From assembly GCA_035546535.1 (NCBI GenBank), contig DASZWQ010000190.1, positions 1 through 40,044 on the forward strand: a stretch of DNA of 40,044 nt. Reading direction: 5' to 3'. Under the pieces are notes generated by a model, which was not told where the DNA came from, did no database searches, and worked only from the letters and a program-made list of their open reading frames with translations. Below are positions 9,850 through 19,113 of this stretch, piece after piece (positions within the stretch are counted from its first letter, which is position 1; each line of letters begins with the position of its first letter). The position numbers and the translations under genes were made by a program. Source of the DNA: Pirellulales bacterium (GTDB lineage Bacteria > Planctomycetota > Planctomycetia > Pirellulales > JACPPG01).

Positions 9850-10293
9850 TCAGTCGGCTCGCGAAGGAGCAAACCATGCGAGGATTCGCTGAAGCAACGA
9901 ACGAGCCTTTATTATACGCCGTGCCTGAACAATGCCGTCCGGCAGCTCGGTAATTTCAAACCCGACCATTTCGTGTCTGAGCTTGTCGATCTGTTCCCCC
10001 CTGGTCAGCGGACGGTTCGGATTCTCCGCGGGCGGCGGGGCGATCGGCAGTTGCTCGGGAATCGATGATCGAGGGCAAAAGCCTTTGAGGCTGCCGCTGG
10101 GGTCGCGCGAATCGAAACTATCTTTCACGTAGGGACGCGCGCCGTCGCACCACTCGAAGGGCGTCTCCAGATAATCACGTTCGGCCTGGTGCAGCTCGCG
10201 CACGCTCGCGTCGTAATTGACAAAAACGTACGGATACGGGTCAAGCGCCGCCTCTGCTGGCGAAACGACCGAATGCTTTTGCGGTTGCGACAT
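9850..10293 (-). CDS. Hypothetical protein, 147 aa
   Basis: I do not recognise this gene. The ATG at 10293 (MSQPQKHSVV) is preferred; the frame continues upstream to 10365 but that extension crosses an inverted repeat and promoter-like DNA. The protein is soluble-looking and has no signal peptide. It has an acidic/aromatic middle (DPYPYVFVNYDASVREL, ETPFEWCDGARPYVKD), a Pro-rich stretch (PEQLPIAPPPAENPNRP), then a compact amphipathic C-terminal part (RGEQIDKLRHEMVGFEI, IIKARSLLQRILAWF). It stands alone, divergent from the tRNA and followed by a terminator-like hairpin. Codon use resembles that of its neighbours, so it is probably a real lineage-specific gene. Confidence 0.6.
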   Translation of the reverse strand: MSQPQKHSVVSPAEAALDPYPYVFVNYDASVRELHQAERDYLETPFEWCDGARPYVKDSFDSRDPSGSLKGFCPRSSIPEQLPIAPPPAENPNRPLTRGEQIDKLRHEMVGFEITELPDGIVQARRIIKARSLLQRILAWFAPSRAD

Positions 10294-10328
10294 GGCAGAA
10301 ACCAGCGAAGCTGGCGAATCTGAGTGCA

Positions 10329-10370
10329 AACGGTTGCGAAGTGCCGGCACTTCTTGCCCTAGCAACCGTT
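10329..10370. repeat. Nested inverted repeat in the divergent promoter region
   Basis: AACGGTTGC (10329-10337) is repeated exactly inverted as GCAACCGTT (10362-10370). Inside it sits a perfect 16-base palindrome, GAAGTGCCGGCACTTC (10338-10353). The whole block lies between the start of the hypothetical gene at 10293 and the tRNA at 10391 and covers the -35 zone of the tRNA promoter. Confidence 0.7.
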
Positions 10371-10379
10371 GCCTATGAT
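10351..10379 (+). promoter_or_regulatory. Probable tRNA promoter
   Basis: TATGAT at 10374-10379 is a good -10 box placed 12 bases before the tRNA 5' end, with a weak -35 candidate TTCTTG at 10351-10356 (17-base spacer). The -35 part overlaps the nested inverted repeat. Confidence 0.45.
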
Positions 10380-10390
10380 AACCGTTTCGC

Positions 10391-10460
<70 letters not shown>

Positions 10461-10463
<3 letters not shown>

Positions 10464-11645
10464 TTGCCGCAGTCGCTGATTCAACTCCGCAATGTACTGA
10501 TTGAGTGGTACCCAGTCGGAGATTATGGCCGAGGCCATCAGGCATTTTTCCAACGCCTCTCTGGGCTTTCCCTGGCCGTCGAGCGCTCGGCCCCACATCC
10601 AGTAGGCGCGCCAGTCGCGCGGATTCAGCTTCAGCGCCTGCTCGCTCTTCTTAATGGCCTCGTCAAACTTTCCCAGGCCGTTAAGCGATTCGGCCCAGTT
10701 CGACCAGTTGAGCGCTCGTTGCGGATTCATGCGCGTGGCAATCGCGTGAGCCGCGTCGGCCTCGGCAAAGCGCGAGAGGTTGTCGAGCGTATTGCCCAGG
10801 CCGTCGTAGGTCCACCAGGCGGGCGACAGCGCGACGGCGAGCCTGCGTTCGGGCAGCGCCTCGTCGTAGCGACCGAGGTTATCCAGCAAGTTGGCGTACG
10901 TCTGATGGACGATCGCCGGGCCTGGGTGCCAGCGTTCCAGAATCTTCTTGAAGGCGATGACCCCCAGTTCGTTGCGGTCCCAGGTTCGACATTGCACGGC
11001 CAGCATCCAGCGAACGATCACGTCGTCGGGATATCGGTCGGCTAGTTTCTCGAAATCCGCGAACGCGCGATCCACATCCGCAGGCGGTCCTTTGTGAAGT
11101 TGTTCTGAATCGAGCTCGAGCATGGCTTCGGCACAGCGGGACGAAGGCGTGCGCCGGCCACACATCAGTACCGCGGTGAAGGTCTGAAAGGCGATCTCCT
11201 TGTCGAAACGACTGCGCAAGCACGCCGCGCGCAGAAACAGGGCTCGCTGCGCCGGACGAATCGCCCGGAAGTTTTTCATCTTGTGATCGTGGGCGGCTTT
11301 GAAATCGCCGCGCCGAAGAAAATCGACGAGTTGCAACGCTGCCGGGTAACGGTTTAGTTCCGTGCCGAGCAATCGTTCGGCTTCGCCCTGCTTGCCGGCC
11401 GATAAGAGCGCCAAGAATCTGGCTTCGAATCCTTCGTCATTCGGTGGTACTGCCGCTTGATCGGCGGGCGCGCTCTGTACGACGAGAGGCTGGAGCCAAC
11501 GCTGCACCTTCTTGTCGTCCTGCTCGTGAAAAAGGAACAGGGTCGTGAGAGCGACCGCAGCCAGTGAAACCAATGGGCGGCCGCCCAATGTTGGTACTTC
11601 CCCGGCAACAGCGCGCGCACAGGGTGAAACCGCCGTTGTGATCAT
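10461..11645 (-). CDS. Membrane-anchored TPR protein
   Basis: A 394-residue protein from the ATG at 11645 (MITTAVSPCARAV); the frame is open to 11819 but the extra 58 residues are Arg/Ser-rich and look non-coding. One transmembrane segment (PLVSLAAVALTTLFLF, about 23-39) is followed by a long periplasmic or cytoplasmic part. Its C-terminal two thirds contain TPR-like repeats, clearest in AIVHQTYANLLDNLGRYDEA, ALNWSNWAESLNGLGKFDEA with its IKKSEQALKLNP, and the final repeat WRAYWMWGRALDGQGKPREA. TPRs bind protein partners; nothing here tells which. The stop codon (10461-10463) coincides with the last three bases of the tRNA on the other strand, so the gene has no room for its own terminator before the tRNA. 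Confidence 0.8.
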
Positions 11646-12063
11646 GCGTCGGGTGCCCTGCGTAATGGACCGTGCCGTCGTGTCCCGAAAACGGCTGCAC
11701 CGGCAGCTGAAAGGTCGCCCTCCGGAAACTCTACTTCGAAAACGCGCCGGACGACTCGGGTCACGCATTGCACCGAGAAACGATTCGGCAAAAACCAAAG
11801 TTTGCAACGCACGGTGCAAACTTGTTGGGCAAACTTGTTGGGCAACGTGGAAATGCCAATCACGGCCTTGCTGCTCCGCGGCTCTCTCCGACGCTGCCGG
11901 CCGTGTAAAGTCCGCTTACGGACCGATTTTGGCGGCCGACTGTCGGTCGCATGGCACCATTGACCCTGTCGCCCCACGAGATACGCTTGTCTGTGCAGTT
12001 CGGCACCTTAAGGCGGCCGGCAACAACCCTTTTGTCAGGCGGCAGGAAGCAGACTAACTCGTT
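11646..12063. other. Divergent intergenic region upstream of lpdA
   Basis: About 420 bases between the divergent TPR gene and lpdA. The only structure I see is a 13-base tandem duplication, AAACTTGTTGGGC at 11818-11830 and again at 11831-11843. Open frames here are not convincing. Promoters for both flanking genes should lie here, but none stands out. Confidence 0.5.
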
Positions 12064-13503
12064 ATGCAGACACAACTAGCGGTTTTGGGAGGCGGGCCTG
12101 GCGGTTATACCGCGGCCTTTCTCGCGGCAGACTTGGGAATGGATGTCGTGCTCGTCGACGCCGAGCCACGGCTGGGCGGGACGTGCCTCTTGCGCGGCTG
12201 CATCCCCTCGAAGGCTCTGCTCCACGTGGCCCGCGTGCTCGAGGAAGCGAAGGAGATGGCCGACTGGGGCGTCGCGTTCCAGCAGCCACAATTGGCGATC
12301 GACGCCATTCGCGCGCGCAAGGAAAAAGTCATCGGCACGCTCACCGGCGGCTTGAAGCAGCTCGCCAAGCAACGCAAGGTGCGCGTCGTGCATGCGCGGG
12401 CCGTTTTCGAAAGTTCGCAAGCCCTGGTCCTGACCGGCGGCGATCCCGCAACTTATGAGGGAGACCGGCTGAGCTTCGAACATTGCATCCTGGCGTCGGG
12501 CAGCGTGCCGGCCAAAATACCCGCCTTCGACCTGCCGACCGACCGCGTGATGGATTCCACCGGCGCGCTCGAACTGCGTGACGTTCCGGAGAGCTTGCTG
12601 GTCGTCGGCGGCGGCTACATCGGACTGGAGCTGGGCACGGTCTATGCCGAACTAGGTAGCGCCGTGACCGTCGTGGAATTGACGAGCGGCTTGTTGCCCG
12701 GCGCCGATCGCGACCTGGTGCGCCCCTTGCACGGGCGACTGAAGGATCGCTTCAAGGAAATTCTGCTCGATACAAAGGTCGTGTCGCTCACGGACAAAGG
12801 GGATTCGATCGAGGTGGTCTTCGAGAATGCTGCCGGTCAGCGGACTGAACGGTTCAGCCGGGTGTTGGTCTCGGTCGGACGCAAGCCGAATAGCGCCGGC
12901 CTGGGCCTGGAAAACACGAAGGTCGAAATCGACAAACGCGGCTTCGTGCAAGTCGATCGCCAGCAGCGCACCGCTGATCCGCGCATTTCGGCCATCGGCG
13001 ACGTGGCGGGTGACCCGATGCTCGCGCACAAGGCAATGTACGAGGGACGGATCGCGGTCGAGGCGATCCTGGGCGAGCCCGCCGAGTTCGACGCGCTGGC
13101 CATTCCCGCCGTCGTCTTTACCGATCCGGAAATCGCGTGGGCGGGGTTGACCGAAGAACAGGCGCAGCGCGAAGGTCGCGAGGTCGAGATCGCCCGTTAT
13201 CCGTGGGCAGCGATTGGCCGAGCGCAGGCGCTCGGTCGAACCGAGGGGTTGACGAAAGTCGTGATCGATCCGCACAGCGAACGCATCTTGGGAATCGGCA
13301 TCGTGGGCATCAACGCCGGCGACATGATCAGCGAAGGAGTGCTGGCGATCGAGATGGGCTGCACCGTGCGCGACCTCACTTCGATCATTCATCCGCATCC
13401 GACGCTGAGCGAAACCGTCGGCGCGGCCGGAGAAGTGTTCCTCGGCCTGGCCACGGAAATCTACCGGCCGCGGCGTGAAAGGCAGGAGGCCCAAGCGCCA
13501 TGA
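12064..13503 (+). CDS. lpdA: Dihydrolipoyl dehydrogenase (E3)
   Basis: A 479-residue flavoprotein disulfide reductase that reoxidises dihydrolipoamide of 2-oxoacid dehydrogenase or glycine cleavage complexes with NAD+. It has the FAD-binding [10 protein letters not shown] (9-18), the redox disulfide Cys41-Cys46 in [13 protein letters not shown], an NAD-binding [10 protein letters not shown] near residues 180-190, the second FAD motif [16 protein letters not shown], and the dimer-interface catalytic His445/Glu450 in HPHPTLSE. Length and motif order are those of E3 rather than glutathione or mercuric reductase. No E1 or E2 gene is nearby, so it may serve several complexes. The dioxygenase gene that follows overlaps its stop by four bases (ATGA), indicating translational coupling. 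Confidence 0.95.
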   Translation: MQTQLAVLGGGPGGYTAAFLAADLGMDVVLVDAEPRLGGTCLLRGCIPSKALLHVARVLEEAKEMADWGVAFQQPQLAIDAIRARKEKVIGTLTGGLKQLAKQRKVRVVHARAVFESSQALVLTGGDPATYEGDRLSFEHCILASGSVPAKIPAFDLPTDRVMDSTGALELRDVPESLLVVGGGYIGLELGTVYAELGSAVTVVELTSGLLPGADRDLVRPLHGRLKDRFKEILLDTKVVSLTDKGDSIEVVFENAAGQRTERFSRVLVSVGRKPNSAGLGLENTKVEIDKRGFVQVDRQQRTADPRISAIGDVAGDPMLAHKAMYEGRIAVEAILGEPAEFDALAIPAVVFTDPEIAWAGLTEEQAQREGREVEIARYPWAAIGRAQALGRTEGLTKVVIDPHSERILGIGIVGINAGDMISEGVLAIEMGCTVRDLTSIIHPHPTLSETVGAAGEVFLGLATEIYRPRRERQEAQAP

Positions 13504-14387
13504 CGCAGGCGGCGGTCGATCTCTCCACGCGCCACGAACCGGTCTCGCAGCTTTTTCCACGCCTGGCAAGCGCCGCGGACGCCGAGCGCTACAAGCTGAG
13601 CGACGAACAGGTCCGTTTCTTTCACGAAAACGGCTACGTGTCGGGCATCCAGGTGCTCGACGACGCGCAGGTCGAGGCACTGCGCGAAGAGCTGGCCCGC
13701 TTGTTCGATCCGAACTGCCCAGGGCACGAATTCTTCTACGAATACCACTCGAACGAGTCGACCGATCCGGCGCGGGTGTTGTTTCACGCGCTGGGCGCCT
13801 GGCGAATCACGGCGGGTTTTCACGATTTGCTCTGGCATCCGGCGTTCACGGTGCCCGCCTCGCAATTGTTCGACGGCGCCGTGCGGTTCTGGCACGATCA
13901 GTTGTTCTGCAAGCCGGCGAAACACGGCGGCGTCGTTGCCTGGCACCAGGATTATTCGTATTGGACGCGCACGCGCCCCATGGCGCATCTGACCTGCTGG
14001 ATCGGGCTGGACGATGCCGACCGAGACAACGGCTGCTTGCAATACATTCCAGGCAGCCATCGCTGGGACTTGCTGCCGATCACGGGCCTGGCCGGCGGCA
14101 TGGACGCGATTCGCGAGGTGCTCACGCGCGAGCAGGTCGCGCAATTTCAACCGAAGGCGATCGAGCTCACGAAAGGGCAATGCGCCTTTCATCATCCGCT
14201 CATGATTCACGGCTCGTTCGAGAATCGCACCGATCGGCCACGCCGCGCGGTGGTAGTAAACGCGTTTCGCGACGGCGTTTGTTCGGGCGCGAACGAACCG
14301 CTCTTGGCCGGCGTTCCGCCGATTCCTGCCGGACAACCGATGGATGGCCAATTCTTTCCCCTCTTGTACCGACCGCCGACAGGGTGA
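13500..14387 (+). CDS. Phytanoyl-CoA dioxygenase (PhyH) family protein
   Basis: A 295-residue Fe(II)/2-oxoglutarate-dependent oxygenase of the PhyH family. The iron facial triad is visible as His149-x-Asp151 (AWHQDYSYW) and His237 (HHPLMIHGS), with Arg248 or Arg249 in DRPRRAVVV as the likely 2-oxoglutarate anchor. Other family hallmarks are the N-terminal [17 protein letters not shown] and [14 protein letters not shown]. Members hydroxylate varied small molecules, and the sequence does not show which one is used here. The start overlaps the lpdA stop (ATGA), so the two are probably co-expressed. A functional link with E3 is unusual and not explained by known pathways. Confidence 0.88.
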   Translation: MTQAAVDLSTRHEPVSQLFPRLASAADAERYKLSDEQVRFFHENGYVSGIQVLDDAQVEALREELARLFDPNCPGHEFFYEYHSNESTDPARVLFHALGAWRITAGFHDLLWHPAFTVPASQLFDGAVRFWHDQLFCKPAKHGGVVAWHQDYSYWTRTRPMAHLTCWIGLDDADRDNGCLQYIPGSHRWDLLPITGLAGGMDAIREVLTREQVAQFQPKAIELTKGQCAFHHPLMIHGSFENRTDRPRRAVVVNAFRDGVCSGANEPLLAGVPPIPAGQPMDGQFFPLLYRPPTG

Positions 14388-14392
14388 TCGAA

Positions 14393-14422
14393 GCGGGCGT
14401 TCGAGTCGCGGGCGTTCGAGTC
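14393..14422. repeat. Tandem duplication, 2 x 15 bases
   Basis: GCGGGCGTTCGAGTC occurs twice without a gap immediately after the PhyH-type gene. Just downstream (about 14429-14450) a stretch CTCCCCCTCTGCAGGGAG resembles half of the REP-like palindromes found elsewhere in the window, but it is degenerate. Confidence 0.6.
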
Positions 14423-14643
14423 GTACGCCGCTCCCCCTCTGCAGGGAGTCTCGCAAAAAGGGCGCGGCAATCCGCGTTCGCAGCTCGCTCCTGTTTTGAT
14501 TGACTAATCCGCAGGCCGCATTTACAGTGCCACGCGGGGAAGGGCGATTCGTCGGCCTCGTCAGATTGGCCGATGCCCGGGGTGCAAGGCGGGGGCTTTC
14601 TCGCTGGCGCTCCGGCTTCAGAACCGGAACAAGAGAACAGCTG

Positions 14644-17600
14644 ATGCACCAGCGACAATATCGACGGACCGAGCGGTCAATCCCTGCCAAAAACCGCCGA
14701 CCGCGTGCCAGGACGCGCGTCACGCTCGTCGAAATCCTGGAAGTGCGATACCTGTTGGCGATCGACACCACGATCGGGCCAACGAACTTCGCAGCTGCCG
14801 TCGCGACGCCGACGTTCGAACTTTGGAATCCAGCCGGCTCGTCCGAGCCAAACGGCTCGGCAGGACCCACGGGTTATGGTCCCAATCAGATCGCGCAAGC
14901 CTACGGCTACAACCAGATCCTGTTCAGCGGCGGCATCGTCGGCACGGGCGCAGGACAGACGATCGCCATTGTCGACGCGTACGACACGCCGACGATCGCG
15001 CACGACTTGCAAGCCTTCGACGCATTTTACGGCATCCCTGATCCACCGTCCTTTATCCGAGTAGCCCAAGACGGCTCCACGAACTACCCAGGTGTCGATC
15101 CCGCTGGCGCTGGCCACAATAATTGGGAGGTCGAGACGGCGCTGGATGTGGAGTGGGCGCATGCGCTGGCGCCACAGGCCAACATTCTGCTGGTCGAAGC
15201 AAAGACCAACGGCGCGGATTTGGATACGGCCGTTGATTTCGCCCGCAACTATCCCGGCGTCTCCGTCATATCGATGAGCTGGGGCAGCTCCGAATTTGCT
15301 AGCGACGACCCGCTCTTTACGACACCGACCGGCCACACTCCCATCACGTTCATCGCTTCCACGGGCGATAGCGGCGCGCCCGGCGAGTATCCGGCGACTT
15401 CGCCCAACGTCTTGGCCGTGGGCGGAACGACGCTGACCTTGAACGCGGCGAACAATATTTCAGGAGAAACCGGCTGGAGCGGATCGGGTGGCGGGATCAG
15501 CACGTTGGAGACGCAGCCGACCTATCAAACCGGCGTGGTGACGCAAAGCACCTCGCGTCGTACGATCCCCGACGTTTCGTTCGACGCCAATCCGAGCACG
15601 GGCGCCGCGATCTACGATTCGTACAACAACGGCACGACGACCCCCTGGACCAAGATAGGCGGCACCAGCTTTTCCGCCCCGAGTTGGGCCGCGCTGATCG
15701 CGATCGCCGACCAGGGGCGCGTTGCCGCAGGCTTTCCCACGCTCAACGGGCGCAATGACACGCTGCCGGCGCTCTACAGCATGCCGAGCACGTATTTTCA
15801 CGACATCACCAGCGGCAACAATGGCTTCGCCGCCGGCCCCGGATACGACCTGGTCACCGGTCGCGGCAGTCCGGTCGCGAATCTTATTGCGCCGGCCCTG
15901 GTGACTTCCCAAAACATCGTCGGCACCGTTTTCGACGACACCAACGATGATGGGATTCCGGATGGCACCGAAACAGGCCTGGCAGGCTGGACGGTCTACC
16001 AAGACGTCAATAACAACGGCGTGCTCGATCCGCCGGCTTACACGACGGTCAGCTCATCGGGCTCACCCCTGACGATTCCCGACGGCAGCGGCAATGTGAC
16101 GTCGACCTTGACCGTGGGCGCGCTGGCCGGATCGATCATGGATCTGAATGTCAACCTGTCGATCCAACACGCGCGCGATTCCAACCTGACCGTTACGTTG
16201 ATCAGTCCGAGCGGCACTAGCATTCCGCTCGTCAGCCACAGCGGCGGCACGGGCCAGAACTTCACCAACACGACGTTCGACGATCAGGCGGGCACGGCCA
16301 TCACGAGCGGCACCGCTCCCTTCAACGGCAGTTTTCGGCCGGCCAGCCCGCTATCGGCCGTGATCGGGCAAAATGCGCAGGGGAACTGGCGGCTGGTCGT
16401 GTCCGACACCGTCTCGGGCAACACGGGCGTGCTCAATAACTGGTCACTGAGCGTCCTGACGGCCAGCGAGCCTACCACCACGACCGACAGCGGCGGCCAC
16501 TATCTGTTCCGCAATGTACCGGCGGGCACTTACAACATTCGTGCCATTCCGCCGGCAGGCTTTACACAAGTCTCGCCCGCCGGCGGTGTGAATACCGTCA
16601 CGGTCACGCCTGGCGTCTTCGCTCCCGCCCAGGATTTCGCCGAAGAGGGATCGAGCATTTCGGGTGAGACGTTCCTCGACGCCGACGGCAACGGCCAGCT
16701 GGATTCTGGCGAGATTCCTTTTCCGACAGGGACGTTTGATGACCTGAACAACAACGGCGTATTCGACTTGACGTCGCAATACACGGTGGCGTCGACCGCT
16801 GCGCCGCAGCCGATTCCCGACCAATCGACCATATTGTCGACGCTGAACGCCGTCGGCATGAACGGCACGATCACGGATCTGAATGTCACGTTGTCGCTCA
16901 ATCATGCGAACGACTCCGATCTGGCGGTAACCCTGATTACCCCCGATGGCACGTACATCCCGCTTATCAATCACAACGGCGGAAGCGGCGCCAATTTTGT
17001 CAGCACGACTCTGGACGATCAGGCCACCACGGCGATCGCAAGCGGCGTGGCGCCGTTTACCGGCTCGTTTAAGCCCGCGAGCCCGCTGTCGGCAGCCAAC
17101 GGCAAGAACCCTAATGGCACATGGGAGCTACTGGTCGCCGATACCGTGGCCGGCAATACCGGAACGCTCCAGAGCTGGTCGCTACAGATGACAACGAATG
17201 CGTCAGAACCTTTGGATTTTTCTGACGCCAACGGAAATTACCAGTTCAGTGATCTCACGGCCGGCACGCACAATATTCGCCAACTTCCGAACGGCTACGG
17301 AACGTCGGAGCCGGCGGGCGGAGCGTATGTTGTTAACGTCTCATCGCCCGTCAATGTCACCGGGGAAAATTTTGGTAACGTTTCCCCGCTTGTCGTCTCC
17401 GGCGGAGGCCCCTACACGATCACCGAGGGTAACTCGCTGGCGCTCAACGGCTCGGCCGGCAACGGCAACGCTCCCTACACGCTCGGCTGGGACTTAAACG
17501 GAGACGGCACCTTCACCGATGCCTCGGGAGCCACGCCCACCTTGACGTCGGCCCAATTGGCAGCGCTCGGCATTACAGGGCCGGGTACCTATAACATCCG

Positions 17601-18834
17601 GCTCGAAGCCACCGATTCGAGCGGAGTAATCGGTGAATCGCTGGCAACGACTCTCACCGTACTCCCGCCCCCGCCTACCGCCGGTATCGCCGGATCGATC
17701 ACCGTGCTGCGCGGCGAAACGAACACATACACGCTCAGCGCCAGTGACGCAGAGCTGGGGCCGGGCACAAGCTTCACGTTCGTGATCGATTGGGGCGACG
17801 GCACGGCGCTGCAAACCGTCAGCGGCCAATCGGGCCAGCACGTAACGCACACCTTCAACGCGGTAGGCACGCCGATCGTAAGCGTCACTGCCAGCGATCT
17901 AAACGGCACGAGTCTGGCCGCTACGCAAAGCGTTAACGTCAGCGCCGTGTTATTGCGTCCCGACGCGCAGAATGCCGCCCTGGTGGACCTGGTGTGGGGC
18001 GGCGACAGCGGAGACGATCAGGTGCAATTCACGCAGATCGCGCCCGCGACGATCCGCGTGCAGGAATCCACGATCAATGGCGCGAGCGTCAACAATGTGC
18101 AAGACTTCTCCGGCGTCACGGGGCGCGTGCTCGCCAGTGGCAACGGCGGTAACGACGTGCTCGACGCCAGCGGATTGTTGACCACTTCGGCGACGCTCGA
18201 CGGCGGAGCCGGCAATAACACGCTCTACGGCGGCAGCGCCGGCGACATCTTAATCGGCGGCTCGAACGGCGCAGAAGGCAAGCAAGGTAACAACGTCATT
18301 ATCGCCGGCGACGGCAATAACACGATTTACGGCAACGGACTGATCGCGCAAAAGGGAGTCACCGGCGGCAACAACCTGATCATCGGCGGCACCGGCCAGG
18401 ACACCATCTACGGAAACTTTGGCGCCAATCCGACCGGCAACGGCGGCGAAGGAGGCCAGAACCTGATCGTGGGCAACGGCGGCGGCGACACGATCTACTC
18501 TTCGCAAATCACCGACGGCGCCGAGGGCGGGCACGGCAGTATCTTGATCGCCGGCACGACCAACTTGGGTCCGACCGCCTTGCAAGCGATCTTGAGCGAA
18601 TGGACCTCGACCGACACGCTGGCGGTAAAAATAGCCAATATCAGCGGCACCGGCAGCGGCACCGCCGCCAATGGCACCAACTATCTGCAGCCCGGCGTGA
18701 CTGTCTCCAATGACGGCGTGCCCGACACGCTGTTCAGCGACTCGAAGGGGTCGGCCAACTGGCTGCTGGCCTCGCTGCCGCAAGACACGGTCAATCGCGT
18801 GAAATCGAGCGATACCGAGACGAACCTGCCGTAG
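14644..18834 (+). CDS. Giant secreted sedolisin (S53) with P domains, PKD-like domains and Gly-rich repeats
   Basis: A 1396-residue exported protein from the ATG at 14644; a TTG at 14500 would add 48 residues. The N-terminus is the planctomycete Arg-rich signal ending ILEVRYLLA. Residues about 45-420 are a sedolisin: Glu164 and Asp168 (ETALD), oxyanion Asp242 (STGDSGAPGEYPA), nucleophile Ser342 (GGTSFSAPSWAAL), and a calcium site (DITSGNN...GPGYDLVTGRGSP). The family's large N-terminal propeptide is missing. Then follow SdrD/Cna-B-like linkers with Asp-rich loops (DDTNDDGIPDG), two proprotein-convertase P domains (about 472-605 and 719-852), two PKD-like domains (about 917-1099) and glycine/asparagine-rich, RTX-like repeats (about 1169-1290, such as GGSAGDILIGGSNGAEG). 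It is probably a calcium-stabilised extracellular endopeptidase, active in mild to acid pH by family. It has no PEP-CTERM tail. Confidence 0.9.
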   Translation: MHQRQYRRTERSIPAKNRRPRARTRVTLVEILEVRYLLAIDTTIGPTNFAAAVATPTFELWNPAGSSEPNGSAGPTGYGPNQIAQAYGYNQILFSGGIVGTGAGQTIAIVDAYDTPTIAHDLQAFDAFYGIPDPPSFIRVAQDGSTNYPGVDPAGAGHNNWEVETALDVEWAHALAPQANILLVEAKTNGADLDTAVDFARNYPGVSVISMSWGSSEFASDDPLFTTPTGHTPITFIASTGDSGAPGEYPATSPNVLAVGGTTLTLNAANNISGETGWSGSGGGISTLETQPTYQTGVVTQSTSRRTIPDVSFDANPSTGAAIYDSYNNGTTTPWTKIGGTSFSAPSWAALIAIADQGRVAAGFPTLNGRNDTLPALYSMPSTYFHDITSGNNGFAAGPGYDLVTGRGSPVANLIAPALVTSQNIVGTVFDDTNDDGIPDGTETGLAGWTVYQDVNNNGVLDPPAYTTVSSSGSPLTIPDGSGNVTSTLTVGALAGSIMDLNVNLSIQHARDSNLTVTLISPSGTSIPLVSHSGGTGQNFTNTTFDDQAGTAITSGTAPFNGSFRPASPLSAVIGQNAQGNWRLVVSDTVSGNTGVLNNWSLSVLTASEPTTTTDSGGHYLFRNVPAGTYNIRAIPPAGFTQVSPAGGVNTVTVTPGVFAPAQDFAEEGSSISGETFLDADGNGQLDSGEIPFPTGTFDDLNNNGVFDLTSQYTVASTAAPQPIPDQSTILSTLNAVGMNGTITDLNVTLSLNHANDSDLAVTLITPDGTYIPLINHNGGSGANFVSTTLDDQATTAIASGVAPFTGSFKPASPLSAANGKNPNGTWELLVADTVAGNTGTLQSWSLQMTTNASEPLDFSDANGNYQFSDLTAGTHNIRQLPNGYGTSEPAGGAYVVNVSSPVNVTGENFGNVSPLVVSGGGPYTITEGNSLALNGSAGNGNAPYTLGWDLNGDGTFTDASGATPTLTSAQLAALGITGPGTYNIRLEATDSSGVIGESLATTLTVLPPPPTAGIAGSITVLRGETNTYTLSASDAELGPGTSFTFVIDWGDGTALQTVSGQSGQHVTHTFNAVGTPIVSVTASDLNGTSLAATQSVNVSAVLLRPDAQNAALVDLVWGGDSGDDQVQFTQIAPATIRVQESTINGASVNNVQDFSGVTGRVLASGNGGNDVLDASGLLTTSATLDGGAGNNTLYGGSAGDILIGGSNGAEGKQGNNVIIAGDGNNTIYGNGLIAQKGVTGGNNLIIGGTGQDTIYGNFGANPTGNGGEGGQNLIVGNGGGDTIYSSQITDGAEGGHGSILIAGTTNLGPTALQAILSEWTSTDTLAVKIANISGTGSGTAANGTNYLQPGVTVSNDGVPDTLFSDSKGSANWLLASLPQDTVNRVKSSDTETNLP

Positions 18835-18855
18835 GTTAGCGCGAACAGAAAATAC

Positions 18856-18885
18856 AATCCACAGATTACACAGATTCTGCGGATT
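18856..18885. repeat. Short intergenic repeat of the 'ACAGATTACACAGATT' type
   Basis: AATCC, two copies of ACAGATT separated by two bases, and a closing GGATT form a small imperfect palindrome just after the sedolisin stop. The text ATCCACAGATTACACAGATT resembles dispersed intergenic sequences seen in planctomycetes and related bacteria. This is from memory and not verified here. Confidence 0.4.
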
Positions 18886-18960
18886 GATTGGCGAACGGGC
18901 AAACTGCACGCCTCTGTTGTTCTTAAACTCTGTGGCATCCAAGAAAGGCCAGCAGGCACA

Positions 18961-19085
18961 TCCCCCTCCCTGTCAGGGAGGGGTTAAGGGAGGGTGAACG
19001 CTTCACCACCAAGATGGTCATTCTCTTGCGTTGACAGTCGAGACCCTCACCCTGCCCTCTCACGGAGGCCTCTCAGGGAGAGGGG
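18961..19085. repeat. Inverted pair of REP-like palindromes, unit 1
   Basis: Copy A (18961-18997) is a GC-rich hairpin, CCCTCCCTGTCAGGGAGGG, followed by a GGGAGGGTGA tail. Copy B (19043-19085) begins with the inverted tail ACCCTCACCC and continues into a hairpin ending TCTCAGGGAGAGGGG. The copies face each other across about 45 bases, so each folds alone and the pair can also fold together. The block lies between convergent genes (sedolisin and S9 peptidase). Confidence 0.7.
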
Positions 19086-19113
19086 TTTTGAAGAAAGTGG
19101 CACCGCGCGCCGA

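Noticed and set aside
11646..11819. N-terminal extension of the TPR protein to 11819
   Set aside because: The extra 58 residues are Arg/Ser-rich without structure, whereas the Met at 11645 is followed at normal distance by the transmembrane anchor.
12652..13680. 342-codon minus-strand frame opposite lpdA
   Set aside because: A high-G+C shadow frame; lpdA on the plus strand has all family motifs.
13461..14870. 469-codon minus-strand frame opposite the PhyH-type gene
   Set aside because: No family motif, and it crosses the lpdA end and the sedolisin start. The plus-strand genes explain the region.
16060..17200. Two similar DNA blocks considered as a recent duplication
   Set aside because: They encode two P domains that share fold and motifs but differ at many codons, so the duplication is old and explained by domain repetition.
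18150..18500. Regular glycine-rich repeats considered as a DNA tandem-repeat or CRISPR array
   Set aside because: The repeats are in frame within the sedolisin gene, vary in sequence and length, and encode GG-x-G-x-D-type protein repeats; there are no constant repeats with unique spacers.
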